The notes: generated by a model from the sequence alone, not told the origin. A stretch of DNA of 64,000 bases from [Clostridium] aerotolerans DSM 5434 (GCF_000687555.1 NZ_JHWJ01000009.1:1-64000), one strand, 5' to 3'. Shown: positions 42,592-51,639, counted from the first letter of the stretch. Translations and numbers: made by a program.

Positions 42592-43530
42592 TCAGTCTCC
42601 TATCGGGGTTTCGTCCTGCCCATGAGTTAAAAAGGCATCAATCAGGTCGTTATCAATCTTGGTCAGTGTTCTTTCCGTGAGATATGCAATAAAATAATCT
42701 AAGCTCAGCTCATCGATGGGAATGGGATAAATATTGTATTTAGACGGGCACTCCTTAACATAGACGCTTTCCGGTACGATGGCAAGTCCTAAATTACCTA
42801 TAGCCAGCTTAAGTACCGTATTGATATCCGTACTTTCCATGATGATGTTAGGCTCTACCTTATAAACATTTAACAGCTGATCGATCTGTTTTCTGATGGC
42901 GGAACCCTTGGAGGTCAGTAACAGCCTTTGGCATAAGAGTTTACTTATGTCGATGGTTCCTTCCGGGATGATATCAACATTTTCCTGATAAAGGTCACAG
43001 CAGCGGGGAATTACGGCCCGGTATCGGTGTCTGCCCCAGCTGACGGAATTTAAGTTTGGTGATATGTTTCTGGAGTTTTGACCAATCCAGAAATCCAATT
43101 CATTGTTTTGAGTAAGCCTCTCACTTTTTTCCGGCAGAACCTCGGTAAGCTCGATTCTGCAGTTGGGATGCATGTCCAGAAACTCCGGGATAAAAAGAGG
43201 CAAAAGGTAGGTTCCAAGGCTTGGAAGTACCCCTATCTTTATGACCGTTCTGTCCATATCGGATACATCGGAGATATCCTTAAGAAGCTTTGCGTATTTA
43301 TTTTCTAAAGAAGTCAAATACTGATAATATATCTTCCCCTGCTCCGTCAAGCGGTAAGGGAGTTTGTTGCGGGTGATAAGCTCACAGTTTAACTCGCCTT
43401 CCACACGTTTAATCACCTGTGTCAAATAGGGCTGGGAAATATAAAGGGATTTAGCAGCCTTACTATAATTGCTGTATTTTAAAATGGCATCAATATAATA
43501 CAGGATGTCCTGAGAGGAGAATTTAGACAT
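42592..43530 (-). CDS. LysR-family transcriptional regulator
   Basis: This 312-residue regulator has an N-terminal winged helix (DAILKYSNYSKAAKSLYISQ and PYLTQVIKRVEGEL) and a C-terminal effector-binding domain. It is co-transcribed with apbE and diverges from the two flavoprotein genes at 43704-46741. A 16-bp palindrome in the shared promoter region (43582-43597) is its likely binding site. Its effector may be the unsaturated acid reduced by the flavoprotein (inference). The ATG follows AAGGAAGG. Confidence 0.88.
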   Translation of the reverse strand: MSKFSSQDILYYIDAILKYSNYSKAAKSLYISQPYLTQVIKRVEGELNCELITRNKLPYRLTEQGKIYYQYLTSLENKYAKLLKDISDVSDMDRTVIKIGVLPSLGTYLLPLFIPEFLDMHPNCRIELTEVLPEKSERLTQNNELDFWIGQNSRNISPNLNSVSWGRHRYRAVIPRCCDLYQENVDIIPEGTIDISKLLCQRLLLTSKGSAIRKQIDQLLNVYKVEPNIIMESTDINTVLKLAIGNLGLAIVPESVYVKECPSKYNIYPIPIDELSLDYFIAYLTERTLTKIDNDLIDAFLTHGQDETPIGD

Positions 43531-43581
43531 TTTATTCCTTCCTTTGAAAAATAATTTACTTTTTTAGGTTTGTTTCTGATT

Positions 43582-43597
43582 ATAACAAATTTGTTAT
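43582..43597. promoter_or_regulatory. Perfect 16-bp palindrome, probable LysR site
   Basis: ATAACAAATTTGTTAT lies between the divergent LysR-apbE and flavoprotein operons, 52 bases from the LysR start. ATAAC/GTTAT half-sites are common for LysR proteins. The rest of the 43531-43703 region is AT-rich with several possible -10 boxes. Confidence 0.55.
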
Positions 43598-43703
43598 TAA
43601 ACTTCAATAAATTACTATTAGATAATATGGATACAATATGTTAAAATAATATCAAACACATGAGTATTACTGTGAAAGCTTAATGTACAGGAAGGGGATT
43701 ACT

Positions 43704-44303
43704 ATGAAATATTTAGCAATCGTAGGCACCAATTCAGATGTGTCAACCAATCGTATGCTGCTTCAATTTATGCAAAAGCATTTTTCTGGTGAAGCGGAGA
43801 TTGAAGTATATGAAATTAAGGATTTACCTGCCTTTATGGAACCGGAAGATTCTGAAGTTCCTGAAAAGGTAGCAGAGTTATCTGATAAAATTTTGAGCGC
43901 TGATGGAGTCATTATAGCGACCCCAGAGTATGATCATGCGATTCCGGCAGTTTTAAAAAGCGCTCTTGAATGGATTAGTTATACGAGTCAGGCACTTACG
44001 GACAAGCCTGTTTTAATCGTGGGAGCATCTCACGGTACTCTTGGTTCCTCCAGAGCACAGGCTCATTTAAGACAAATACTTGATTCCCCTGAGCTTGCAG
44101 CCAGAATCATGCCAAGCAGTGAGTTCCTTTTAGGAAAATCACAGGGTGCATTTGACAATTCAGGCAATCTCATCTATGAAGATAAGTTATCAGAGCTTGA
44201 TGAAATTTTCAGAGAGTTTGTTCTGTTTACGGATATCACATCAAAGCTTCTGGAAGAGAAAGTTTTGAATAAAAAAGTGAAAAAATACACTTGGCAAGAC
44301 TAG
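43704..44303 (+). CDS. NAD(P)H-dependent FMN reductase-family protein
   Basis: This 199-residue flavodoxin-like protein opens with MKYLAIVGTNSDVSTNRMLL (phosphate-binding loop) and has TPEYDHAIPAVLKSALEW and VGASHGTLGSSRAQAHLRQI, typical of the NADPH_FMN_red family. It closely resembles the first 185 residues of the next protein, so the two arose by duplication. It probably passes electrons from NAD(P)H to the larger flavoprotein, as small subunits do in related two-gene 2-enoate reductases. I choose the ATG at 43704 after GAAGGGG; an upstream ATG at 43683 has no site. Confidence 0.85.
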   Translation: MKYLAIVGTNSDVSTNRMLLQFMQKHFSGEAEIEVYEIKDLPAFMEPEDSEVPEKVAELSDKILSADGVIIATPEYDHAIPAVLKSALEWISYTSQALTDKPVLIVGASHGTLGSSRAQAHLRQILDSPELAARIMPSSEFLLGKSQGAFDNSGNLIYEDKLSELDEIFREFVLFTDITSKLLEEKVLNKKVKKYTWQD

Positions 44304-44317
44304 GAGGATAAATATCA

Positions 44318-46741
44318 ATGAAATTTATAGCTATTGTTGGAACGAATGCAAAAAAATCCTATAATCGTAAGCTCCTTCAGTTTATGAAAAAGCACTTTGA
44401 ATCAAAGGCAGATATAGAAATACTTGATATTACAGATGTTCCTATGTTTAATCAATCTGATAATCAGTCCTACGGTCCGGTATTACAGATGTTCAACGAT
44501 AAGATTACGGAGTGCGATGGTGTTATTATGGCGACTCCTGAATACAATCATTCCATTCCATCCAGTCTTAAAAGCTTGATTGAATGGTTAAGCTTTGACC
44601 TTCACCCCCTTGCAGGCAAACCAGTGATGATCGTTGGTGCTTCTCTTGGAACTCAGGGTTCCTCCCGTGCACAGCTCCATCTTCGTCAGATTCTGGATGC
44701 ACCAGGTGTGGATGCCAACGTAATGCCAGGCTATGAATTTTTACTTGGCAGTGCGGATAAGGCATTTGATGAAGCTGGTGACTTAAGCAATGAAGGAACC
44801 ATAGATTTCCTTGAGATTTGCTTCCTTCGGTTTATGCGTTTTGCAAAAATTGCAAATCAGCTGAATGAGGAAGAGGAATTCTCCTTTGAGCCAGGTGAGT
44901 ATGAGGTAAATGCAATCGGCCACAGCGGAAGCCTTCCAATGAAGGTATCCTTTAGTGAGAAACGAATCGAAAGTATTAAGATTGATACCGAAGGTGAGAC
45001 AGAAGGCATCGCCGATGTTGTTTTTGTTAGAATACCAGATAAAATTCTGGAAGGACAGACTTTAAATGTAGATGCCCTCTCCGGTGCATCCGAGACCAGC
45101 AATGCAGTCATTGATGGTGTGGCCAAAGCTGTGAAGCTTGCCGGAGTTAACCCTGATATTCTTAAGAGACGTCCAAAGCCAGCCAGCAGCCGTATCAGAG
45201 AAGACGAAGAGTATACTTGTGATGTAGTTGTTGTAGGCGGAGGCGGTGCTGGATTAAGTGCAGCTGCTACCGCATTACAGAATGGTTCCAGTGTCATTGT
45301 TCTTGAGAAATACCCGGCAGTGGGTGGTAACACCATTCGTTCCGGTGGTCCTGTCAATGCAGCAGATCCAGAGTGGCAGAAAAAGTTTGATGAGAACCCA
45401 GGAGAGAGACATACCATTGAGTCATTACTAAATACGGATGAGAGCCAGATCCATGCAGAATATCTGGATGATTTCCGCGCTCTGAAAGAAGAATTCGCTG
45501 CCTATCAGAAGAAGTTCGGCACAGAGAAGGGCCATTTATTTGACTCCCCGCTTCTTCACAGAATGCAGACCTACTTTGGAGGCAAACGAACAGACTTAGA
45601 AGGCAACACCATATACGGACAGTATGATCTTGTAAAAATAATGACAGACAGAGCGTTAGAGAGCGTTAACTGGCTGGAAGAAATCGGCGTTGAGTACGAT
45701 AAGAGCATTGTATTTGCCCCTGTTGGTGCATTATGGCGCCGCGGTCATAAGCCTGTAAAAAGCTATGGTACTGCATTTATCCTGGCTCTTCACAAATATG
45801 TAGAGGAGAACTCCGGAAAGATCATCACTGACAGCCCGGTCAAGGAATTAATCATAGAAAACGGTGAAATCAAAGGCGTAATAGCTACTGGTGTCAATGG
45901 CCAGAAGATCACAGTATACGCAAAGGCAGTTGTCCTTGCAAGCGGTGGCTTTGGTGCCAATACAAAGATGCTGAAAGAGTATAACACCTACTGGAGCAAT
46001 ATTGACGATGATATAAGAACCACCAATTCCTACGCCATGACTGGTGATGGAATCGCCCTTGGTAAAAGCGTAGGAGCAGCGCTTACTGGAATGGGCTTTA
46101 CACAGATGATGCCTGTATCTGACCCTGACACCGGCGAGTTATTCAGTGGACTTCAGGTACCACCGGAAAACTTCGTAATCGTCAATCGGGAAGGAAAACG
46201 ATTCGTCAATGAATTTTCCGGAAGAGATGTGTTAACAAAAGCTGCCATCGACCAGGGTAGTCTGTTCTACCTGATCGCTGATGATGAGATAAAGAAAACA
46301 GCAGCCAATACCAGTCAGGAAAAGATTGACCGTCAGGTAGAAGCCGGCACCTTATTCAGAGCGGATACCATCGAAGAGCTGGCTGTGAAAATCGGTATGG
46401 ATCCGGCAGTTCTTAAGGATACGGTTAATAAATACAATTCCTATGTAGATGCGGGCTTTGATCCTGAGTTCCATAAGGACACCTTCAGCTTAAAGGTGGA
46501 GAAAGCTCCATTCTATGCAACTCCAAGAAAGCCAGCGGTTCACCATACCATGGGCGGACTGAGAATTGATACAAATGCCCGTGTATTAGATGAAAATGGA
46601 CAGCCAATTAAACATCTTTATGCAGCAGGAGAAGTTGCTGGAGGTATCCATGCAGGCAACCGTCTTGGCGGCAATGCGTTAACTGATATCTTTACCTTCG
46701 GACGAATTGCAGGAAAAACGGCTGTAGACGAAATGAAATAA
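44318..46741 (+). CDS. Three-domain NAD(P)H-dependent 2-enoate reductase (FMN_red, FMN_bind, FAD_binding_2)
   Basis: This 807-residue cytoplasmic protein has three domains. Residues 1-185 are FMN_red; about 200-275 are FMN_bind with the flavinylation motif DALSGAS (Ser258 the expected attachment site); about 300-807 are the fumarate-reductase-like FAD domain ([18 protein letters not shown]). Fumarate reductase active-site residues are partly kept: Arg636 in NEFSGRD, His742/His743 in HHTMGG, Arg782 in HAGNRLGG. The histidine-containing motif binding fumarate's second carboxylate is not evident (TQMMPVSDP instead). The enzyme should reduce an alpha,beta-unsaturated acid such as acrylate, urocanate or a cinnamate, using NAD(P)H. 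ApbE is encoded divergently. Confidence 0.85.
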   Translation: MKFIAIVGTNAKKSYNRKLLQFMKKHFESKADIEILDITDVPMFNQSDNQSYGPVLQMFNDKITECDGVIMATPEYNHSIPSSLKSLIEWLSFDLHPLAGKPVMIVGASLGTQGSSRAQLHLRQILDAPGVDANVMPGYEFLLGSADKAFDEAGDLSNEGTIDFLEICFLRFMRFAKIANQLNEEEEFSFEPGEYEVNAIGHSGSLPMKVSFSEKRIESIKIDTEGETEGIADVVFVRIPDKILEGQTLNVDALSGASETSNAVIDGVAKAVKLAGVNPDILKRRPKPASSRIREDEEYTCDVVVVGGGGAGLSAAATALQNGSSVIVLEKYPAVGGNTIRSGGPVNAADPEWQKKFDENPGERHTIESLLNTDESQIHAEYLDDFRALKEEFAAYQKKFGTEKGHLFDSPLLHRMQTYFGGKRTDLEGNTIYGQYDLVKIMTDRALESVNWLEEIGVEYDKSIVFAPVGALWRRGHKPVKSYGTAFILALHKYVEENSGKIITDSPVKELIIENGEIKGVIATGVNGQKITVYAKAVVLASGGFGANTKMLKEYNTYWSNIDDDIRTTNSYAMTGDGIALGKSVGAALTGMGFTQMMPVSDPDTGELFSGLQVPPENFVIVNREGKRFVNEFSGRDVLTKAAIDQGSLFYLIADDEIKKTAANTSQEKIDRQVEAGTLFRADTIEELAVKIGMDPAVLKDTVNKYNSYVDAGFDPEFHKDTFSLKVEKAPFYATPRKPAVHHTMGGLRIDTNARVLDENGQPIKHLYAAGEVAGGIHAGNRLGGNALTDIFTFGRIAGKTAVDEMK

Positions 46742-46770
46742 CTAAAATCTGATTAAGAATAAGACCACCT

Positions 46771-46802
46771 TACCCTTGCCTATTTTGGCAAGGGTATTTT
46801 AA
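46771..46802 (+). terminator. Rho-independent terminator
   Basis: TACCCTTGCC and GGCAAGGGTA form a perfect 10-bp stem with a 6-base loop, followed by TTTT. It ends the flavoprotein operon. A possible -10 box TATAAT for the next gene lies at 46894-46899. Confidence 0.8.
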
Positions 46803-46949
46803 TGCGACAAAAACCACCATTCGCACTTGAAAAAATGTTGAAACAGGTCAATTGTTGCGTTTTGATTTCATTTATTAAGTGGGGAAAAGGCTATATAATA
46901 GAATTGTTACTGAAGTGATACATAGAGGTACAAAAGGAGGTTATAAGCA

Positions 46950-48317
46950 ATGACGAAACACAGGAGTAAAATAAGAAATATGGCTCTATTTGCACTGACA
47001 GCCGTTCTCATGACCGGTAATTCTGTTTCAGCTTTTGGAGGTACCGGCAATCCGCAATCAGGCACCTTCCGCATCCTCACTTATAACATTGGGGGCCTGC
47101 CATCCATGTTTTCCAGCAGCGGAGATCCAAAGAATTACATTCCCCAGATAGGAGCTAAGCTCCAGGCCTATGACTTAATTCATGTGCAGGAGGATTTTAA
47201 TTATCATGCAGCCCTTTATGCAAACGACACTCATCCATACCGGACCCCTACATCAGGCGGGGCAGGAATCGGAGATGGCATGAATTTCTTATCCAGCTTT
47301 CCCTATGAAGATATGGACCGGGAGACATGGACGGATCGTTATGGGCTGATTGGCAATGGCAGCGATGAGCTGACACCAAAAGGATTCATGTACAATCAGG
47401 TTAAAATCGCAGACGGAGTTTATGTGGATGTTTATAACCTTCATGCTGACGCAGATACAGATCCAAAATCCCAGGCTGCAAGACGCAGCAATTTGTCTCA
47501 GCTGGCCACATACATAGAGGAATATTCCAAAGGACATGCAGTCATCGTTTTCGGTGATACCAACTGCCGGTATACGAGAGCGGATGACAACTTAAAAGCC
47601 CTGTTCGTAGATAGGCTGGGAATGAAAGATGTTTGGATTGAAAAAATCAGAAATGGAGATTATCCGCAAATGGGAGCAGATGCACTCCTTGGTGTTTCAG
47701 GCTCTACAAGTCCTGACAATGAAGTAGTGGATAAGATTTTTTACCGCAGCGGCAACGGGGTTACCCTGACCCCATCGTCTTATAAGGTTGAGAATACGTA
47801 TTTCACCGACTCAGCCGGAAATCAGCTTTCGGATCATTATGGAATCAGCAGTGAATTTTCCTATACCACTGACAGCCGTCTCACCTATAGTAATTTATGG
47901 GGAGGCTCCGGTGGCATTGCCTTTAATTTCTTAAGAAATATGGCGCCCTTAGAAAGTAAGCCGGTTTCTGTATCCATACGTGGGGATAACCGGGTGGATG
48001 CTGTATCAATGACTTATGCAGATGGAACCGTATTAAGGAATGGAGGAACCGGAGGAACAGAAAAAACGCTGGCTCTGGATTCGGATGAGTATATCACAAA
48101 AGCTGTCATATATAAAAACGCCTATAACAAAGGGGATCGGATCTTCTATCTGGAGCTGACCACAAGCAAAGGACGTGTGTTAGCAAACGGTGTAAAAAGC
48201 GGAGCATCCCTTACGTTAACGGCTCCTCAGGGAACGTATCTCGCAGGCTTTTTTGGACGTGGGGAAGCCAATGTGGATAAACTGGGAGCAATCTGGCGAA
48301 TCATAGAGTCAAGATAA
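46950..48317 (+). CDS. Secreted endonuclease/exonuclease/phosphatase-fold protein with jacalin-like lectin domain
   Basis: This 455-residue protein has a signal peptide (about residues 1-30, cleavage after SVSA). The EEP domain (about 40-310) carries the family residues: Asn in TYNIGGLP, Glu in HVQED, His-Asp in YNLHADAD, Asp in VFGDTNCR and Asp-His in LSDHYG. This fold includes DNases, sphingomyelinases and inositol phosphatases. The C-terminal about 135 residues (GGSGGIAFNF, SIRGDNRVDAVSMTYADGT, LAGFFGRGEANVDKLGAIW) match the jacalin-like carbohydrate-binding fold. It is likely exported to act on extracellular nucleic acid or a phosphoester lipid near glycans; which one cannot be decided. 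Confidence 0.83.
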   Translation: MTKHRSKIRNMALFALTAVLMTGNSVSAFGGTGNPQSGTFRILTYNIGGLPSMFSSSGDPKNYIPQIGAKLQAYDLIHVQEDFNYHAALYANDTHPYRTPTSGGAGIGDGMNFLSSFPYEDMDRETWTDRYGLIGNGSDELTPKGFMYNQVKIADGVYVDVYNLHADADTDPKSQAARRSNLSQLATYIEEYSKGHAVIVFGDTNCRYTRADDNLKALFVDRLGMKDVWIEKIRNGDYPQMGADALLGVSGSTSPDNEVVDKIFYRSGNGVTLTPSSYKVENTYFTDSAGNQLSDHYGISSEFSYTTDSRLTYSNLWGGSGGIAFNFLRNMAPLESKPVSVSIRGDNRVDAVSMTYADGTVLRNGGTGGTEKTLALDSDEYITKAVIYKNAYNKGDRIFYLELTTSKGRVLANGVKSGASLTLTAPQGTYLAGFFGRGEANVDKLGAIWRIIESR

Positions 48318-48326
48318 GATTAATTA

Positions 48327-48423
48327 GGGGCTGTCACGACCTTGAAAATTTCCACAAGATATGGCTTTTGATTTCTGATTCAATTTCCATACCTTGTTTG
48401 AAGAAAGTAGTCACGGCAGTCCC
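48327..48423. repeat. Long imperfect inverted repeat (MITE-like or structured 3' element)
   Basis: Outer arms GGGGCTGTCACGAC and GTCACGGCAGTCCC pair in 12 of 14 positions counting wobbles, and inner arms CAAGATATGG and CCATACCTTG pair in 9 of 10. The 97-base unit lies just after the EEP gene. No flanking duplication is clear and no U-run follows, so it is not a typical terminator. Confidence 0.45.
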
Positions 48424-48459
48424 AAGTTCTTATGGTTTTATCTTACATTTTATTTCAGG

Positions 48460-48500
48460 TTGACATTTTGATCTATATATCGTAATATTGTAATATATAG
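48460..48500 (+). promoter_or_regulatory. Consensus promoter with ArsR-type operator
   Basis: TTGACA (48460-48465), a 17-base spacer and TAATAT (48483-48488) form a strong promoter. A palindrome with arms CTATATAT and ATATATAG (48473-48500) covers its -10 region, the usual place for an ArsR-family repressor to bind and block transcription. It drives the arsR and CoA-disulfide-reductase genes. Confidence 0.7.
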
Positions 48501-48545
48501 AAATACAGATAAATTAAGGCATACCCTTACAGAAAAGAGGTCTTT

Positions 48546-48821
48546 ATGAATAATAACATCGAACATTACACAGAAGCAGCGGAGCTTTTAAAAGTGCTTG
48601 CCCATCCGGTCCGTTTATGTATGGTCAATGGGCTGCTAGAAAAAGGAGAATGCAACGTAAGCTTTATGCAGGCATGTCTTAAAACGCCTCAATCCACCGT
48701 ATCCCAGCACATACAAAAACTAAAGGCTTCCGGAATTATAGAGGGCCGCAGAGAGGGACTTGAAATTTATTACCGGATCAAGGACCAGAGAGTGGCAGAG
48801 CTGATAAAGCTACTGGTGTAG
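48546..48821 (+). CDS. ArsR-family repressor, possibly persulfide-sensing
   Basis: This 91-residue winged-helix protein has LLKVLAHPVRLCMVNGLLEK at the start and the recognition helix TPQSTVSQHIQKLKASG. It contains three cysteines (25, 36, 44). Its gene is followed 38 bases later by a persulfide-metabolism enzyme gene, and a palindrome covers their shared promoter. This matches the arrangement of BigR/SqrR-type regulators, which sense persulfide by a disulfide or polysulfide bond between two cysteines; the cysteine positions here are not obviously the same, so a metal or other thiol signal remains possible. Confidence 0.82.
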   Translation: MNNNIEHYTEAAELLKVLAHPVRLCMVNGLLEKGECNVSFMQACLKTPQSTVSQHIQKLKASGIIEGRREGLEIYYRIKDQRVAELIKLLV

Positions 48822-48859
48822 CACTTCATATAATATGATTCATCTGGAGGATAGTAATC

Positions 48860-51283
48860 ATGGGTAAAAAGGTTTTAATCGTAGGCGGTGTTGCAGGCGG
48901 AGCCTCAGCAGCAGCCAGGCTTCGAAGGCTTAATGAAGAAGCTGAAATCATTCTTTTGGAAAGAGATGAGTATATCTCATATGCTAATTGCGGCCTGCCA
49001 TACTACATAGGAGGAACCATTGCAGAACGGGAGAAGCTGCTGGTGCAGACGCCTCAGGCCATGAAAAACAGATTTGGTATTGATGTGAGGATTCACAGTG
49101 AAGTAATATCTGTTGATATTGAAAATAAGAGGGTTCTGGTAAAAAATCCAGAACGGGGAGAGTATGAAGAAACCTTTGATAGCCTGATTCTTTCGCCTGG
49201 AGCAAAAGCTTTGCGTCCGGATATCCCTGGGATTAATAGCAGCTTTATCCATACCTTAAGAAATGTAGGGGATACGGACCGGATCAAAGCCTGGGTGAAT
49301 GAAAAAAAGCCCTTAAGAGCAGTGGTAATCGGCGGAGGCTTTGTAGGCGTTGAGATGGCGGAGAATCTTAAGGAACTTGGGATACAGACCACACTGGTGG
49401 AAGCGGCTCCCCACATACTGGCTCCCTTTGACGATGATATGGTACTGGCGGCGGAACAGGAATTAGAGCAGAATGGGGTCCGCCTTATTTTAAAGGATGG
49501 CATCACAGCCTTTCGCGAAACCGAAACGGGGATAGATGTCCATTTAAAAAGTGGAAATACACTTTCTGCTGACCTTGTAATTCTGGCTATGGGTGTAAGA
49601 CCTGATACCTCATTTCTCTTATCCAGCGGTATTGAGCTTGGGGAAAGGGGACATATCCTGGTAAATGACCATATGGAGACAAGCGTCAAGGACATCTATG
49701 CAGTCGGCGATGCCATTGAAGGAAAAGATTTTGTAACAGGCGAAAAGAGTGCAGTCGCTCTGGCTGGCCCGGCGAATAAGCAGGGTAGAATTGCCGCAGA
49801 CAACGTAGCTGGGCTCAGTTCCCGCTATGATGGCTTTCTTGGTACGTCCATCATTAAGGTGTTCCATTTGACGGCAGCCCGAACAGGTGTCAGTGAAAGA
49901 ACTATGAAAGCCAGTGGAATGTATTATAAAATGGTACACATACACCCCATGTCCCATGCTTCCTATTATCCCGGAGGACATAACATTTCCTTAAAGCTGA
50001 TGTTTGATGGGAATGGAAAGATACTGGGGGCGCAGGCAAGCGGATACGACGGAGTTGATAAACGAATTGATGTGATTTCTACGGTCATCAGTATGAATGG
50101 AACGGTAGAGGATTTAACAAGACTTGATTTATCCTACGCTCCCCCCTATTCCTCCGCAAAGGATCCGGTCAATATGGCAGGCTATACAGCAGAAAATGTG
50201 CTTCGTGGTTTAAGTCACATTACCACATGGGATAAGGTGTTTGAAAACAGAGATAAGATACTTCTCCTGGATGTGAGAGAGGAAATGGAATACAGCTTAG
50301 GTCATGTGGATGACTCCATAAATATTCCTCTCAATACCTTAAGAAGCAGACTATCCGAACTCAGGAAGGACCAGAAAATAGTCGTTTACTGCCAGGTGGG
50401 GCAAAGAGGTTATCTGGCGGACCGGATTCTCACCCAGCATGGATTTGAGGCGGAAAATGTAACTGGCGGCTTTAAACGGGTAAAAGATTATCTTCATAAG
50501 GAAAAGAAAGAACCTGCCATTTCAAATGCGAATGAGCCGGATAAAGAAACAGCCAAAATCTTGGATGCCACCGGACTTTGCTGTCCTGGCCCCCTTCTGA
50601 GAGTAAAGCAGGCTATGGATCAGCAAAAAGAAGGTGAAATTTTGAAAGTCACAGCATCAGATCCCGGATTTTATGAAGATGTGAATGCATGGTGCAAAAG
50701 TACGGAAAATCAGCTTTTGAATCGCAATCGGGAAAATGGTAATGTAACAGCTGTGATACGCAAAGGAAAATCAGTGATCCCAAGCTCAAAGGAATCTGTA
50801 GAAGAAAATACAAAAAATAACAAGACCATGGTAGTGTTCAGCGGTGATCTGGATAAAGCCATTGCTTCCTTTATTATAGCCAACGGTGCTGCATCCATGG
50901 GAAGAAAGGTGACTATGTTCTTCACCTTCTGGGGACTTAATATATTAAGAAAGCCGATTAAGGTAAAGGTGAAAAAGGGACTGATGGACTCCGTGTTTGG
51001 TATCATAATGCCAAAGGGCAGCAAAAAATTAAAGCTATCCCAGATGAATTATATGGGAATGGGAGCTCAGATGATACGTTCCGTCATGAAGAACAAGAAC
51101 GTGGATTCCCTGGAAAGTCTTATAGAGGCGGCAATTTCAAACGGTGTGGAAATCGTTGCCTGTCAGATGTCAATGGATGTTATGGGTTTAAAGAAAGAAG
51201 AGCTGATCGACGGAGTAAAGATAGGCGGAGTTGGTTATTACCTGGGAGAAGCGGAAGAGTCTAATGTAAATTTATTTATATAA
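48860..51283 (+). CDS. CoA-disulfide/persulfide reductase fused to rhodanese, TusA and DsrE domains
   Basis: This 807-residue protein has four modules. Residues 1-445 are a FAD/NAD(P)H disulfide reductase with the single active Cys44 (YANCGLPYYIGG), FAD loop VGGVAGGASAAARL and VGDAIEGKDF. About 455-545 is rhodanese with Cys511 in VVYCQVGQRG. About 565-635 is TusA-like with ATGLCCPGPLL (Cys574/575). About 650-807 is DsrE-like with VFSGDLDKAIASFIIANGAA and a late CQMSMDVMG. The enzyme should reduce CoA or glutathione persulfides and polysulfides and hand sulfur between its own domains. It lies directly behind an ArsR gene and probably responds to sulfane sulfur. Confidence 0.9.
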   Translation: MGKKVLIVGGVAGGASAAARLRRLNEEAEIILLERDEYISYANCGLPYYIGGTIAEREKLLVQTPQAMKNRFGIDVRIHSEVISVDIENKRVLVKNPERGEYEETFDSLILSPGAKALRPDIPGINSSFIHTLRNVGDTDRIKAWVNEKKPLRAVVIGGGFVGVEMAENLKELGIQTTLVEAAPHILAPFDDDMVLAAEQELEQNGVRLILKDGITAFRETETGIDVHLKSGNTLSADLVILAMGVRPDTSFLLSSGIELGERGHILVNDHMETSVKDIYAVGDAIEGKDFVTGEKSAVALAGPANKQGRIAADNVAGLSSRYDGFLGTSIIKVFHLTAARTGVSERTMKASGMYYKMVHIHPMSHASYYPGGHNISLKLMFDGNGKILGAQASGYDGVDKRIDVISTVISMNGTVEDLTRLDLSYAPPYSSAKDPVNMAGYTAENVLRGLSHITTWDKVFENRDKILLLDVREEMEYSLGHVDDSINIPLNTLRSRLSELRKDQKIVVYCQVGQRGYLADRILTQHGFEAENVTGGFKRVKDYLHKEKKEPAISNANEPDKETAKILDATGLCCPGPLLRVKQAMDQQKEGEILKVTASDPGFYEDVNAWCKSTENQLLNRNRENGNVTAVIRKGKSVIPSSKESVEENTKNNKTMVVFSGDLDKAIASFIIANGAASMGRKVTMFFTFWGLNILRKPIKVKVKKGLMDSVFGIIMPKGSKKLKLSQMNYMGMGAQMIRSVMKNKNVDSLESLIEAAISNGVEIVACQMSMDVMGLKKEELIDGVKIGGVGYYLGEAEESNVNLFI

Positions 51284-51303
51284 AAATATATACGACTGAA
51301 ATA

Positions 51304-51346
51304 TGGGAAGCCTGCGGTAATTAACTGCCAGGCTTCCCATGTTTCA
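51304..51346. terminator. Bidirectional terminator
   Basis: TGGGAAGCCTG and CAGGCTTCCCA form a perfect 11-bp stem with a 14-base loop, between the convergent reductase-fusion and acetyltransferase genes. A T-rich stretch follows on the plus strand. Confidence 0.7.
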
Positions 51347-51366
51347 TTGCTTGGGTGATTTAAAAA

Positions 51367-51639
51367 TTATTTTAACACATCCTGATATTCCGGGTGTTTT
51401 TCAAACCATGCAATTGCATAAGAACAGGTTAGAACTGCTTTTTTCCCCTGAGAGCGGAGATGTTCAGCCACCGCTTCCATAAGCTTTCCAGCCACGCCCT
51501 GGCCTCTTAAAGAATCATCTACAAAGGTATGGTTGATATCTACGGTGTCCGCATCCACATTGGGAAACGTAACTTCTGCCAGCAGATTATTATCGGAATG
51601 AAAATAAGCGATCTGATTTGGATTATAAGTAAAATTCAT
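51367..51639 (-). CDS. Small GNAT-family N-acetyltransferase (YidJ/YjdJ type)
   Basis: This 90-residue protein has the minimal acetyltransferase fold: INHTFVDDSLRGQGVAGKLM contains the acetyl-CoA pyrophosphate loop (RGQGVAGKL), then AVAEHLRSQGKKAVLTCSYA and WFEKHPEYQDVL. This is the short single-domain class with unknown acceptor, widespread in bacteria. The ATG follows AAGGAGG. Confidence 0.88.
   Translation of the reverse strand: MNFTYNPNQIAYFHSDNNLLAEVTFPNVDADTVDINHTFVDDSLRGQGVAGKLMEAVAEHLRSQGKKAVLTCSYAIAWFEKHPEYQDVLK

Noticed and set aside
45790-45987. Minus-strand frames within the 2-enoate reductase gene (also 44857-45417)
   Set aside because: They are antisense to a strongly conserved flavoprotein and contain no recognisable features.
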